From Nocardia africana NBRC 100379 (GTDB lineage Bacteria; Actinomycetota; Actinomycetes; Mycobacteriales; Mycobacteriaceae), in NCBI RefSeq assembly GCF_001612635.1, contig NZ_BDAV01000004.1, positions 1 through 64,000 on the forward strand: a DNA stretch of 64,000 nt, written 5' to 3'. This document shows, in pieces, positions 21,770-30,226 of the stretch. Position 1 is the first letter of the stretch; each line of letters starts with the position of its first letter. The notes beneath the pieces are model-generated. The model was not told the origin of the DNA. It was given only the letters and a program-made list of their open reading frames with translations, and did no database searches. The translations under genes and the position numbers were made by a program.

Positions 21770-22453
21770 GTGGAGAGGCAGCGAGTCAGCAACCGGCGAG
21801 GGCGGCAGTCCCGCAAAGAGATCCTGGAGGCCGCGGCTCGGGTCATGGGGCAGCGCGGTTACGCGGCCACGTCGCTGTCAGCCCTCAGCACCGAGATCGG
21901 GCTGGCAAAGAGTGTGATCCTCCACCACTTCCACACCAAGAGTGGACTGCTCTCGGCGGTGATGGAAACGGGCATGAAGGACTTCTTCCAAGCGTTGAGC
22001 GACCCGCATACGAATCCGCCCGTCAGTGGCACGCCCCGCGAGCGGCTGAGCTGGTTCCTCAATCGCGCAGCCGGGGTGCTGACCGAGCGAGAGGAGTTTC
22101 TCCGGCTGCACATGCTGCTCATCCTCAGCGAGGGGGAGGACACGGGCGACGCGGAGGTTGCAGACACTATCGCGAGCGTGCGCCGCGAGGGTCGGAGCCA
22201 CGTGAACCGCATGATCCGGGAGTCGTTCCGCGACCATGGGCCAGAGATCGCACAGGCGATCGCCGACAAATTCGAGCGATTCTGCATGGCTGGGATCGAC
22301 GGGGCCTTCCTTGGCGGACAAGCCGAGACCGGTCGATCGATGAGTGAGGAGATGAACGAACTCGCCGATGCCATCGCACTGATGGCGGAGGCGTTCATGG
22401 CAAAGCTCGATGCAGTTGCGCTCGACACCGGTTCGGTGTCGAACGGCAGGTGA
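21770..22453 (+). CDS. TetR-family regulator of the aromatic operon
   Basis: A 227-residue regulator. The HTH lies at about residues 10-58: RKEILEAAARVMGQRGY, then TSLSALSTEIGLAKSVILHHFHTKSGLL. It is followed by an all-helical ligand-binding domain ending near QAETGRSMSEEMNEL. It is transcribed divergently from the MhpA-like gene, with two palindromes between them, so it is the likely local repressor responding to an aromatic ligand. The GTG at 21770 was preferred because the upstream in-frame extension is Arg-rich and unrelated to TetR proteins, and because a TACAAT box fits a leaderless message starting there. Confidence 0.75.
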   Translation: MERQRVSNRRGRQSRKEILEAAARVMGQRGYAATSLSALSTEIGLAKSVILHHFHTKSGLLSAVMETGMKDFFQALSDPHTNPPVSGTPRERLSWFLNRAAGVLTEREEFLRLHMLLILSEGEDTGDAEVADTIASVRREGRSHVNRMIRESFRDHGPEIAQAIADKFERFCMAGIDGAFLGGQAETGRSMSEEMNELADAIALMAEAFMAKLDAVALDTGSVSNGR

Positions 22454-22529
22454 CCTGGACGTCACGCGAAACGGGATGACCTGCGCAAACTCGAAAGCCA
22501 CACCGCCGCAGTCGAGTTCACGGCGATGT

Positions 22530-22766
22530 TCACGATGCGGTTTCCGGTTCGGGTATGTGCGGGGATCGCAACCGAGGGAACAGCGCCAAGGCATTGTCAC
22601 GGAGCATGAGCCGGTGTTCGGAGGGTTTCAATACCGTGGTCGAGGCGAGTGCCTCGGCGAGTCCCTGCACCGCCCAATCCGGGGTGAAGGGAAAGTCGCT
22701 GCCGTAGAGCAGTCGGTCGGGGCCGACGAGTCGCATCAGAGCGGGCAAGGCGCGCGGCAGCGCGAA
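22530..22766 (-). pseudogene. Amidohydrolase C-terminal remnant
   Basis: The last 78 residues of a 146-residue frame match the end of an amidohydrolase (aminocarboxymuconate-semialdehyde-decarboxylase-like): LVGPDRLLYGSDFPF carries the Asp and Gly of the metal-site strand, then HRLMLRDNALALFPRL. It is fused in frame to a P450 N-terminal piece upstream. No N-terminal HxH part exists, so it cannot be an active enzyme. Confidence 0.6.
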
Positions 22767-22910
22767 TCCGGCCGCGTAGACGCGCTGCTCGGCCAACCAC
22801 ACCGCCGGACCCAGGACCCGTAATCGCGCGTAGTGCGGGTACGGGTCGAGGATGGCCGCCCGCGAATACAGGTCGGGCTGATAGGTCGGGGTGGCAACGC
22901 GGTTACGCAT
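22767..22910 (-). pseudogene. Cytochrome P450 N-terminal remnant, fused to the amidohydrolase piece
   Basis: About 48 residues with the P450 N-terminal pattern DLYSRAAILDPYPHYARLR then GPAVWLAEQRVYA. They run in frame into the amidohydrolase remnant. The remaining ~350 P450 residues are absent, but a P450 C-terminal piece lies immediately next to it on the opposite strand. Confidence 0.55.
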
Positions 22911-23088
22911 CGGGCACGGCACCCATGGCTGTGCCGGACAGGGCCTGGCTCGTCTGGAAGCCCAGGCCATGCTGCGCGCACTGATCGACCGCGTCGCCCG
23001 TATCGAAGTCGTCGGCTACGCCGAACGGGCGGTGAACAACATCATCCACCGCTTCGAACGCCTTCCCCTGCACCTGATCCCCGCCTGA
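22891..23088 (+). pseudogene. Cytochrome P450 C-terminal remnant (heme-binding segment)
   Basis: This reads IGHGTHGCAGQGLARLEAQA, with the axial-ligand Cys in the HGCAGQGLAR context, followed by the final helix and NNIIHRFERLPLHLIPA and a stop. It is the last ~60 residues of a soluble P450. It points the opposite way to the N-terminal remnant that it meets near 22900, so the two ends probably belonged to one gene that was deleted and inverted. Confidence 0.6.
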
Positions 23089-24373
23089 AGGACACCGCTT
23101 CGATGCTCCCGTCGAAGGCCAGCTTTCCCCGATCACCGGTCCGGAACCAGCCATCGTCGGTGAATGCCGAGGCGTTGTCCTCGGCGGCCAGGTATCCGCA
23201 CGACAGCCCGGGGCCCGAGAGCTGAATCTCCCCATGAACGCCCGTGCGAACCTCCATCCCGTTCTTGGCAATCCGTACTCGGATCCCGGGTATCGGTGGG
23301 CCGACAGTTGTCGCTCCGCGATGCGATGAGCCACCGCCGCTTGCACCGACGCATATCGTCGGCGCCTCGGGCAGACCGTAGACATAGGTGACCGTCACAC
23401 CCAACGTTCGTTTCGCCTCACGCTCGAGCTCACTCGACCTCGGATCCCCGACAACGACGAAGCGGCACAGCGCCGGAATCAGTTCGCTGCCTCGCGGGAG
23501 GGCGCGCTGCAACTCGAGCAAGCCACGACACAGCCTTTCCGTACCACTCACCGTCGCGGCGTCGACATACCGCAGAACTCCCACCGCGTGCGAAGCCTCG
23601 TAGCTGCGCAGCACCACCACCGACATTCCGGCCGCGAACATCGCCGCCACATGGACCACGCCTGACACCTCGGTCAACGGCAACACGATTGCGCCCACGC
23701 TGCCGGGTCTGTCGCAGAGCCGGCTGCCGACCAGTCCGCGAGCAGCCACACTCAACGAGAGTTCCGTGTGCTTCACAACTGCCGTGCGCCCTCGCCCCGA
23801 GCGAACGAACAACCAACGCGGGGTCCAATCATTGGACCGGTAGGCGGGCAGGCCCTTGGCAGCGACACACGCATCAGTCCTCACCCTGAGGACTCTGGCC
23901 GCTCCGCACGAACCCGACCTCTGCACCGGATGCGTTGTGCTGCCGCACGGTTCATCGATCAAGAGATATTCTGCCGCCGCTGCCGACGCAGCGGCTCTCA
24001 TCCGTCGGTCGGACAGGTTCTCCCCCAACGGAATCTGCACCGCGCCGAGCCGCGCCAGCGCCAGCATGATCAGCAGGGCATCGACACCAGTTCCAGCCCG
24101 CCACGCGACGCGCGTGTCCTCCCGCACTCCCTCCTCGTGTAAGGCGGCGGCAAGACTTTCCGCGCGAACCACAGCATCCGCCGCGCTTACCCGCTCGCCA
24201 TTCTCTCCGACAATCAAGACCCGCTCGGCCAGAACGGATTCCGCGCGATTCGCAACGACGCTCCACAGAAAGCCCGGCTCGAACAGACCGCGGCCGTACG
24301 CAAGCGAGTGCTTTCGTAGCTCACTCGGACGATCCGCCCCAGCCAGACGACTCAGTGCTGGAGACACAAACAT
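23042..24373 (-). pseudogene. Acyl-CoA/AMP-forming ligase, truncated at the C-terminus
   Basis: A 443-residue frame with the large domain of an ANL (AMP-forming) ligase: YVYGLPEAPTICVGAS at the A5-like position, GPPIPGIRVRI, GEIQLSGPGLSCGYL and WFRTGDRGKL. The homology stops just after the TGD motif, about where the P450 C-terminal remnant begins (~23090), and the frame ends in unrelated RRGSGAGEG. The C-terminal lid domain with its catalytic Lys is missing. The usual P-loop (TSGTTGxPK) is also unrecognisable (VRSGRGRTAVVKH). The start at 24373 has AGAGG 5 bases upstream. Adenylation activity is unlikely. Confidence 0.6.
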
Positions 24374-24395
24374 GACACCTCTAAAAGGCCGTGAG

Positions 24396-24410
24396 TGTGC
24401 AATATGCACA
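24396..24410. promoter_or_regulatory. Palindrome TGTGCA-N3-TGCACA upstream of the truncated ligase gene
   Basis: Perfect 6-bp arms with an ATA spacer, 23 bases upstream of the ligase start codon at 24373. It is a plausible operator for a dimeric regulator that is not identified here. Confidence 0.4.
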
Positions 24411-24478
24411 GTGAACAGGTGGCCCGTCGTTACACGTTCGGTCGGCCGCACACGGCGGTCGGTTGCTGCGGCTACTAC

Positions 24479-25105
24479 CTATTTGGCGCCAACCACCGCT
24501 CCGATACCGCCCACGTCGGTGATCTGCCAGTTGGTCCGGTCGACGGTCACGCTGTAAGTGGCGGTGGACTGCAGGCCGTCGGGGGCTTGGGCGCTCTTGG
24601 TGACGACGCTGACGAAGGTGTCCACCACGTCGTGGCCGTTGTCCCGGCTTCGCACTTTGGCGGTCAGCGGTGTCGCGGTCGAAATCCATTGCAGCGGAAC
24701 GATGATCTGTTCCATCGTCGTCGCGGCCTGGGAAAGTTTGTTCGTCAGATCGGGAGTCGTTCCCTTGGTGAGTTGTTTGTGCCAGCCGGCCAGATCCTGG
24801 TAGTTGAGGTTGGCCGCACCGACGGCGTAGTCGAGTGCTGTCTGTTCGGCTCGCCGGTCATCGGCGGCCCGGGCGTTGATGTCGTCCATGGCAGCGTGCG
24901 TGCTGTGGTTGTTCCAGGCCAGTACGCATACAGCGACCGCCAGAGCCACGATGACCACGGCAGACAGGGCAGAGCGCAGGCCGATCGTGATACTCGGGCC
25001 GGTGGCGCGAGTTCGCCGCCGACCAGCCGGAATGTTCGGCCGATCGACCGGGCGGTCGTCATTGTCGACGGATGTATCGGTGGGCGGATCGGCGATGGCT
25101 TTCAC
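24479..25105 (-). CDS. Mce-associated membrane protein (module A)
   Basis: A 208-residue protein with a charged cytosolic N-terminus, one membrane helix (about residues 45-65) and an extracytoplasmic NTF2-like domain (TALDYAVGAANLNYQDL, then TYSVTVDRTNWQITDVGG). This is the standard form of Mce-associated (Mas) proteins, which stabilise Mce complexes. It is the last gene of operon A, 59 bases after mceF. The GTG start at 25105 is inferred from alignment with its paralogue at 58685, which shares ALDYATGAADMDFKDL and APDGVQSTATY. Confidence 0.85.
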   Translation of the reverse strand: MKAIADPPTDTSVDNDDRPVDRPNIPAGRRRTRATGPSITIGLRSALSAVVIVALAVAVCVLAWNNHSTHAAMDDINARAADDRRAEQTALDYAVGAANLNYQDLAGWHKQLTKGTTPDLTNKLSQAATTMEQIIVPLQWISTATPLTAKVRSRDNGHDVVDTFVSVVTKSAQAPDGLQSTATYSVTVDRTNWQITDVGGIGAVVGAK

Positions 25106-25164
25106 GGTTACTCGTCTCTCTATCTGATCTCGGGAATCCGTCTGTCACGGGAATCGGGTCGTGG

Positions 25165-26121
25165 TCACGGCGCGGGCACAGTGACGTGCAGGGTGACTGC
25201 ACCGTTTGCGGGGACGGCCGCCAGAGCGCCGTCGAGCAGTTGGCTGGTGTCGATGCCACGAGCCGCTGCGGAAATCCTGGTGACGTTCGGGAGCAGAGTC
25301 TCGGAGAGCGTCTTGATGTCGGGCGCGGCTTGGTCCAGGAATTTCTGGATCCGCGCCAGATAGACACCGAAGTCGCGGATCGACTCGGGTGCTCCGGTCT
25401 GGCGGAGCAGTCGGAATGCCGCGACCAGCAGCGCCTGATACGCGGGGCCGACGCGAGCGATGTCCGGGCCGGCCGCGGCGATATCCGGACCCACGAAATC
25501 CGCGTTCTGCAACAGCGATTGGAAGTTCGCCAGAATCTGCGTGCCCTGCCCGGGCCTGCTGCTCACCGCGCTCGCCAGCAACGCACTGGCACGAGACAGG
25601 TTGGGTAGGACGGCTTGGGTCTCGGGAAGCGCACGATCCGCTTCGGAAACGATGTCCGCGAGCTGACGGGGATCGACCTGGTTGAGCAGATGCACAACCG
25701 ATGCCGACAGCTCCGCGACCGACGGCGGTTGCGTCACCTTCTCGGTGTCGAGGTGCTGACCGGAGTGCACGGTCGCTCCGCCGGCGGACCGGGGGAACAG
25801 GCCGATGTAGGTTTCGCCCAGGGCCGACAGATTGTCGAGTCGAACATCGGTGTCGACCGGAACGGTGGTGTCGCCGTCGATGTAGAAGGTGATGTCCGCC
25901 CCCGCGGCCGAAGGCCGCAGGGCGGTGACCTTGCCGACAGGGATTCCCCGAAGCAGCACACTGGACCCGGCGACCAGCCCGTTGGCATCGCCCACTGTCA
26001 TTGTCAGCACGGTTCGCTGCCCGGGCGGCCCCGGACGGATGCCGAGGACGGCGAGATACGACAACGCCAAGCCGGCGACCGCGACCAACGCGGTGAGGGA
26101 AACCAGATTACGAACTCTCAT
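25165..26121 (-). CDS. mceF: MCE-family protein, position F (module A)
   Basis: A 318-residue protein with one N-terminal membrane helix, the MCE domain at about 35-125 (LTMTVGDANGLVAGSSVLLRG, then VGKVTAL), and an alpha-helical C-terminal half that would contribute to the tunnel of the lipid importer. It overlaps mceE by ATGA. It has the same length as its paralogue at 57680 (318 residues), with shared NLSALGETYIGLFP/TLSALGEAYVSVLP and IQKFLDQAAP/LQKFLDKAAP segments. Confidence 0.85.
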   Translation of the reverse strand: MRVRNLVSLTALVAVAGLALSYLAVLGIRPGPPGQRTVLTMTVGDANGLVAGSSVLLRGIPVGKVTALRPSAAGADITFYIDGDTTVPVDTDVRLDNLSALGETYIGLFPRSAGGATVHSGQHLDTEKVTQPPSVAELSASVVHLLNQVDPRQLADIVSEADRALPETQAVLPNLSRASALLASAVSSRPGQGTQILANFQSLLQNADFVGPDIAAAGPDIARVGPAYQALLVAAFRLLRQTGAPESIRDFGVYLARIQKFLDQAAPDIKTLSETLLPNVTRISAAARGIDTSQLLDGALAAVPANGAVTLHVTVPAP

Positions 26122-27128
26122 TTCACAGCTCCCAGCATCCGCAGTACCGCTTCGACGTTGCCGAGCAGTTCGCGACCATCCGGCCCTGTTATCGACGTGA
26201 CATCGATCGCCGGATTCCGCGCGAACGGCAGAATCCGCTGAGCCAGAAGGTTTTCCCACTGCGGGCCTTCGGACAGCAGGCTCACTCCGCTGCTGCGCGC
26301 GGATCCGGTGGCGTCGCCGAGCGACTGCAGCATCGGGACCAGCCAGAATCCACCCTCGTAGATACTTCCGATCGACGGCAGGACCGTGGCGATGTACGTG
26401 GTGGTGAACGTGGTGCGGTCCCAGCCGAGCATGCCGGCGGGTGAGACATAGTGCCCGAGGATCGGCGTGTCCCGCCGGAGCAGATCGGCTGTGCCCGCGA
26501 CCCCGCCCAGCCACTGGTCGACCTGGTCGATATTGCGAGACAGGTCGCCGAGATCGGCAGCCGTCTGCGCTGCCAACTGCTTGACCTTGCCGTCTCCGCT
26601 GGGAGTCGCGGCATTGAGGCCGTTGATGGTGTTCTGGATGCGCTGCACACTTCCTCCGGAGAAGAAGTTGGCCAAGACGGCCAGCGTGTCCTCCAGCTGC
26701 GGCGGCGCCGTTGTCTGTGCGAGCGGCACGGTGGCGCCCGCGGGCAGCGGCGGTGCCGGTGAGTCCGCGCGCTGCAATGCGAGATAGATGTCGCCGAGAA
26801 CCGTATCCTGTTGCAGCACTGCGTGAACGGTCGACGGGACGCCGACACCGTTGCGAACGCGGACCCGGACCTCGACATCGGACGCGGCCACCGACACTCC
26901 CGTGACCACGCCGACACGAGTGCCGTCCATGACGACCTTCGCGCGGTCGGGCAGGTTGAGCACGCTCGCGAATCGGAAGGTCAGGTTGTAGCCGTCGCTG
27001 TAGGAATCACCGGGCACCGGTAACGCGGTCAGGCTGACCGACGCGCACGATGTCGCGAAAAGGCCGACCGCACCGGCCACCACGACCGTGCTGATCATGC
27101 GGCGCAGTGCCGCCGTGGGGCTGTTCAT
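26118..27128 (-). CDS. mceE: MCE-family lipoprotein, position E (module A)
   Basis: A 336-residue protein with a lipoprotein-type signal: a hydrophobic run of about 15 residues then ATSC with Cys28. The -3 residue is Ala rather than Leu, so the lipobox is weak. The MCE domain (LPDRAKVVMDGTRVGVVTGV) and a helical C-terminal half follow. In mce operons this fifth position is the lipoprotein subunit. It overlaps mceF and mceD by ATGA on both sides, so translation is coupled through the operon. Confidence 0.85.
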   Translation of the reverse strand: MNSPTAALRRMISTVVVAGAVGLFATSCASVSLTALPVPGDSYSDGYNLTFRFASVLNLPDRAKVVMDGTRVGVVTGVSVAASDVEVRVRVRNGVGVPSTVHAVLQQDTVLGDIYLALQRADSPAPPLPAGATVPLAQTTAPPQLEDTLAVLANFFSGGSVQRIQNTINGLNAATPSGDGKVKQLAAQTAADLGDLSRNIDQVDQWLGGVAGTADLLRRDTPILGHYVSPAGMLGWDRTTFTTTYIATVLPSIGSIYEGGFWLVPMLQSLGDATGSARSSGVSLLSEGPQWENLLAQRILPFARNPAIDVTSITGPDGRELLGNVEAVLRMLGAVK

Positions 27129-28216
27129 CGGGCGCCTCCGGCCAGGACCAATTGGAGCAAGCTCACATTCGTCGTCGTCGACTGGCCTTCGGCCGGCGCG
27201 CAACTGCCCGGCAGGGCCGCGTTCAACGCGGCACACAGGTGATTCGGATCCGGAGTTCGCACGCTGGTCACCGGTGGGCGGTAGGTGACGGCGATACCGT
27301 CGCGGCCGCGGGTGGCGTCGGCGGCGAGCCCGATCAGTGCGGGCAGCGGCTCGAGGAACGCGGCGATGTCTCCCGCGCGGGTTGCCGCAAGGTGGATGGC
27401 GCTGGGCAGAACGTCGAGTACTTGCTGAGTTTGCGTACCGAGGTGCCGCTCCAGATCGTCGACCAGCGAGACGATCTCCGGCAGCGCATCGATGAGATCC
27501 GCTGTGCCCCACAGTGCATCGGAGACATTGTGGGTCGTGACGGGCAACGCGGTGATGATCTGTTTGAGTGGCCCCGTATTCGCGTCGACGGTCGAGGAGA
27601 GCTGCGCGACATCGGTGATGATCGTGCCGATGTCGGCAACCACCCGATCGGGATTCTGTGCCAGTGCCGACGATCGCGACAGCAGGGCACCGAGATCGGC
27701 GCCCCGATCATGGGTCAACCGATCCAATCCGGCCACCGCGTCGGCCACATTCGCCGAATCCGAGGGCGTCATGCCTTTGACGAAGGTAGTGGCGGATCCC
27801 ACGACCGCGGAGATGCTCTTCGGAGTCGCGGTGCGTGCCAGCGGAATGCAGTGCCCCGGTGTGAGTTCGGGGCCGGATGTGTAGTTGCCCACCACCTCGA
27901 GGCTGCGGTCGGCGAGGATCGACGCCGAGCGGATCGTCGCCTTCACATCCTCGGGCAGCGCACGGCCGTGAAGCGAGAATTCGACCCGCACCGACGTCGC
28001 GTTGGAAGTGATCTTGTCCACGGTGCCGATCGGGAATCCCATCTGCGTCACCGGATTTCCGACATACAGTCCGATCGAATCGGGCAGCAGCGCGCAGTAA
28101 CCCTTCGTGGTCCCTGCGGCCGAGGTGTTCGCCCGCACCGCGGTGATGCCGAGAGTCGCAGCCGTGGCCACGACGATCACCGCGGTAGCGGCGACGAGGT
28201 ACCGGCGTCGCGTCAT
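27125..28216 (-). CDS. mceD: MCE-family protein, position D (module A)
   Basis: A 363-residue protein with an N-terminal membrane helix, then GYCALLPDSIGLYVGNPVTQMG and SASILADRSLEVVGNY of the MCE domain, and a long helical region with a low-complexity C-terminus. Its paralogue at 55690 shares GYCALMPDTVGLYPGNPVTQMG and SKSILADRSLELVGNY but is 33 residues shorter at the C-terminus. It lies 31 bases after mceC. Confidence 0.85.
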   Translation of the reverse strand: MTRRRYLVAATAVIVVATAATLGITAVRANTSAAGTTKGYCALLPDSIGLYVGNPVTQMGFPIGTVDKITSNATSVRVEFSLHGRALPEDVKATIRSASILADRSLEVVGNYTSGPELTPGHCIPLARTATPKSISAVVGSATTFVKGMTPSDSANVADAVAGLDRLTHDRGADLGALLSRSSALAQNPDRVVADIGTIITDVAQLSSTVDANTGPLKQIITALPVTTHNVSDALWGTADLIDALPEIVSLVDDLERHLGTQTQQVLDVLPSAIHLAATRAGDIAAFLEPLPALIGLAADATRGRDGIAVTYRPPVTSVRTPDPNHLCAALNAALPGSCAPAEGQSTTTNVSLLQLVLAGGAR

Positions 28217-28247
28217 CGCTGCCTCTCCTGTTCGAACACGGTGCGGC

Positions 28248-29228
28248 TCAACATGTCTTGCCCGGCACGGGAATACAGAGATCGGTAGCCAACAGCGGGG
28301 GCCGCGCGGCCGGATCGGCGCTCTGCAACAGCGCCTGCATCTGCGTACGGACGCGGTCGAGGTCGTCGATCATCGGCCCGACTCGATCGGAGACCGTGCC
28401 AGCCGCATCCTGTAGCTGCGTGATCGTCGACAGAACTTCGTCGCGATGGCCGAGATAGAACTCGCCGAACGGTTTGATGCGCTGACCGATCTCGCCCAAT
28501 CCCTGGAGTGCTCCACCGAATCCGACCCCGTAGGTGACCAGCGTCTGTTCCAGGATCGCCGCCTTGCGGATCAATTCGGTGAGCTGCCCGCGATATCGGC
28601 TGAGCGCCTGCATGTATTCACTCGACAGGCCGGTAATCGCCGACACCTGCCCGCGTTGCTGTTCGATGGTGGACACCAGGCTGTTGCCCGCGTCGACGAC
28701 GGCGCGCAGGGCATCGAGATTGCTGCCGGCCAGTCCGGCCTGGAGCTGATCGATACCCGAGCGGATGGGTGCGGTGTCGACGTGCTCGGTGATCTTCGTG
28801 GCGTCGGTCAGAGTCTGAACGAGGCTGTAGGGCATGCGGACTCGCGCCACCGGGATCGGCGATCGTCCGAGCGGCCGTTTGCCCAGCGAGACGATATTCA
28901 CGTAGTAGCCTCCGACCACGGTGAGCATTCGCACCTCCACCTGTGATTGGTCGCCGACGAACGCGCTGTGGTCGACCGAGGTTCGGACCCGCACCCGGTC
29001 CGGCTCGATATCGATCGCTTCGACCTTTCCCACGCTGATTCCGGCGATGCGGACGAGGTCGCCGACCCGGATGGAGGCGGCGTCGGTGGTGTAGAAGGTG
29101 ACCGCGCTGCGTCCCGGCGGGGACAGGTACAACACCGAGGTGGCGACGGCGACGATCGCCACGACCACCATCGCGACGACGCCCCAGAAGGTCGGGGTGG
29201 CGCGGCCGAGGTTCAGGCGGGGTTGCAC
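28248..29228 (-). CDS. mceC: MCE-family protein, position C (module A)
   Basis: A 326-residue protein with one N-terminal membrane helix and an MCE domain (DAASIRVGDLVRIAGISVGKV), a VVGGYYVNIVSLG strand and a helical region, ending in the short conserved tail CIPVPGKTC. The GTG start at 29228 lies inside the mceB frame, giving a 16-base overlap. The same 16-base overlap exists between mceB and mceC of module B. Confidence 0.85.
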   Translation of the reverse strand: MQPRLNLGRATPTFWGVVAMVVVAIVAVATSVLYLSPPGRSAVTFYTTDAASIRVGDLVRIAGISVGKVEAIDIEPDRVRVRTSVDHSAFVGDQSQVEVRMLTVVGGYYVNIVSLGKRPLGRSPIPVARVRMPYSLVQTLTDATKITEHVDTAPIRSGIDQLQAGLAGSNLDALRAVVDAGNSLVSTIEQQRGQVSAITGLSSEYMQALSRYRGQLTELIRKAAILEQTLVTYGVGFGGALQGLGEIGQRIKPFGEFYLGHRDEVLSTITQLQDAAGTVSDRVGPMIDDLDRVRTQMQALLQSADPAARPPLLATDLCIPVPGKTC

Positions 29229-30226
29229 AGCATCACCTTTCGTCCGTTCAACAGCACCTGCACCGGCAGCGGTAACGCCGCTTGCCCATGCGAACAGGTC
29301 AGGGCCGCACCGTCTCCCGGTGGTGGCGGTGTGGACAGCCCGTCGAGCACACCCGGCAGATTGCGCAGGGCTTGTGCGGCCGCGGTGGCGCTGCCGAAGG
29401 CCTGCTGGAGCAGTTGGTCGAGGTTCAGGCCGCGGGAGATGCCGAGGTTGTCGAGGATGCGCAGCACCGAACTGGCGAAGGTGGGTCCGTAGACATCGGA
29501 TTTGCGGAATTCGTCGAGCACTTTCAAGGCCGAGTCCAGTGGCCGGTTGAGCCAGTCGAGTATCTGCACGATCTGCGGAGACTGGCCGCCGAGAGTGTCG
29601 GCCACGGTCTTCAGGTTCTGCATCACGGTGGCGATCACCTGCTGACGATCGCTGACGAAACGGGTGAGCTGCGCGATGCTGTCGAGCATCGGGCCCAATC
29701 CGCCGCCGTCACCCTGCAGCAAGTTTGCCGCGTTGGCGGTGAACGTGTTGACCTCGTCGGGAGTCAATGTGGCGAACACCGGCTGCAAACCGTTGAACAG
29801 TGTGGTCACGTCGAACGACGGCTGGGTCATCGTGGTGGGAACGTGAGTCAGGGTGCCGGCGCCCGAATTCTCCGTCGCCGCAGCGACATCCAGATAACGC
29901 AGACCGGTCAGCGCCTGAAATTTGATGGCCAGCCGTGTGCCGGCATCCACGCCGTAGCGATCGGTCATGGTGAAGGCGACCGTGCCGACACTGCGATCGT
30001 CGAGCCGACGCAGATCGATCGCCGTCACCTTGCCCACCTGCACTCCGCGCACCCGCACATCGGCGCCGACGTGCAGTCCGGCGACATCGGTGAAATCCGC
30101 GGTGAAGCCGCGGGTATGACCGGCCACCGGCCGGGTGACCGCGTTGCTGATCGCGATCAGCAGGACGGTTCCCAGGACCGCCGCGATCCCCAGGCGCCAC
30201 AGCGCCGCGCGAGCCGGCGCCTTCAT
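29213..30226 (-). CDS. mceB: MCE-family protein, position B (module A)
   Basis: A 337-residue protein with an N-terminal membrane helix, MCE domain FTDVAGLHVGADVRVRGVQVG, then FNGLQPVFATLTPDEVNTF and a helical half. It aligns along its length with the module B copy (338 residues), including the C-terminal CSHG and the terminal C-N/K-P residues. It overlaps mceA by ATGA at 30223-30226. Confidence 0.85.
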   Translation of the reverse strand: MKAPARAALWRLGIAAVLGTVLLIAISNAVTRPVAGHTRGFTADFTDVAGLHVGADVRVRGVQVGKVTAIDLRRLDDRSVGTVAFTMTDRYGVDAGTRLAIKFQALTGLRYLDVAAATENSGAGTLTHVPTTMTQPSFDVTTLFNGLQPVFATLTPDEVNTFTANAANLLQGDGGGLGPMLDSIAQLTRFVSDRQQVIATVMQNLKTVADTLGGQSPQIVQILDWLNRPLDSALKVLDEFRKSDVYGPTFASSVLRILDNLGISRGLNLDQLLQQAFGSATAAAQALRNLPGVLDGLSTPPPPGDGAALTCSHGQAALPLPVQVLLNGRKVMLCNPA

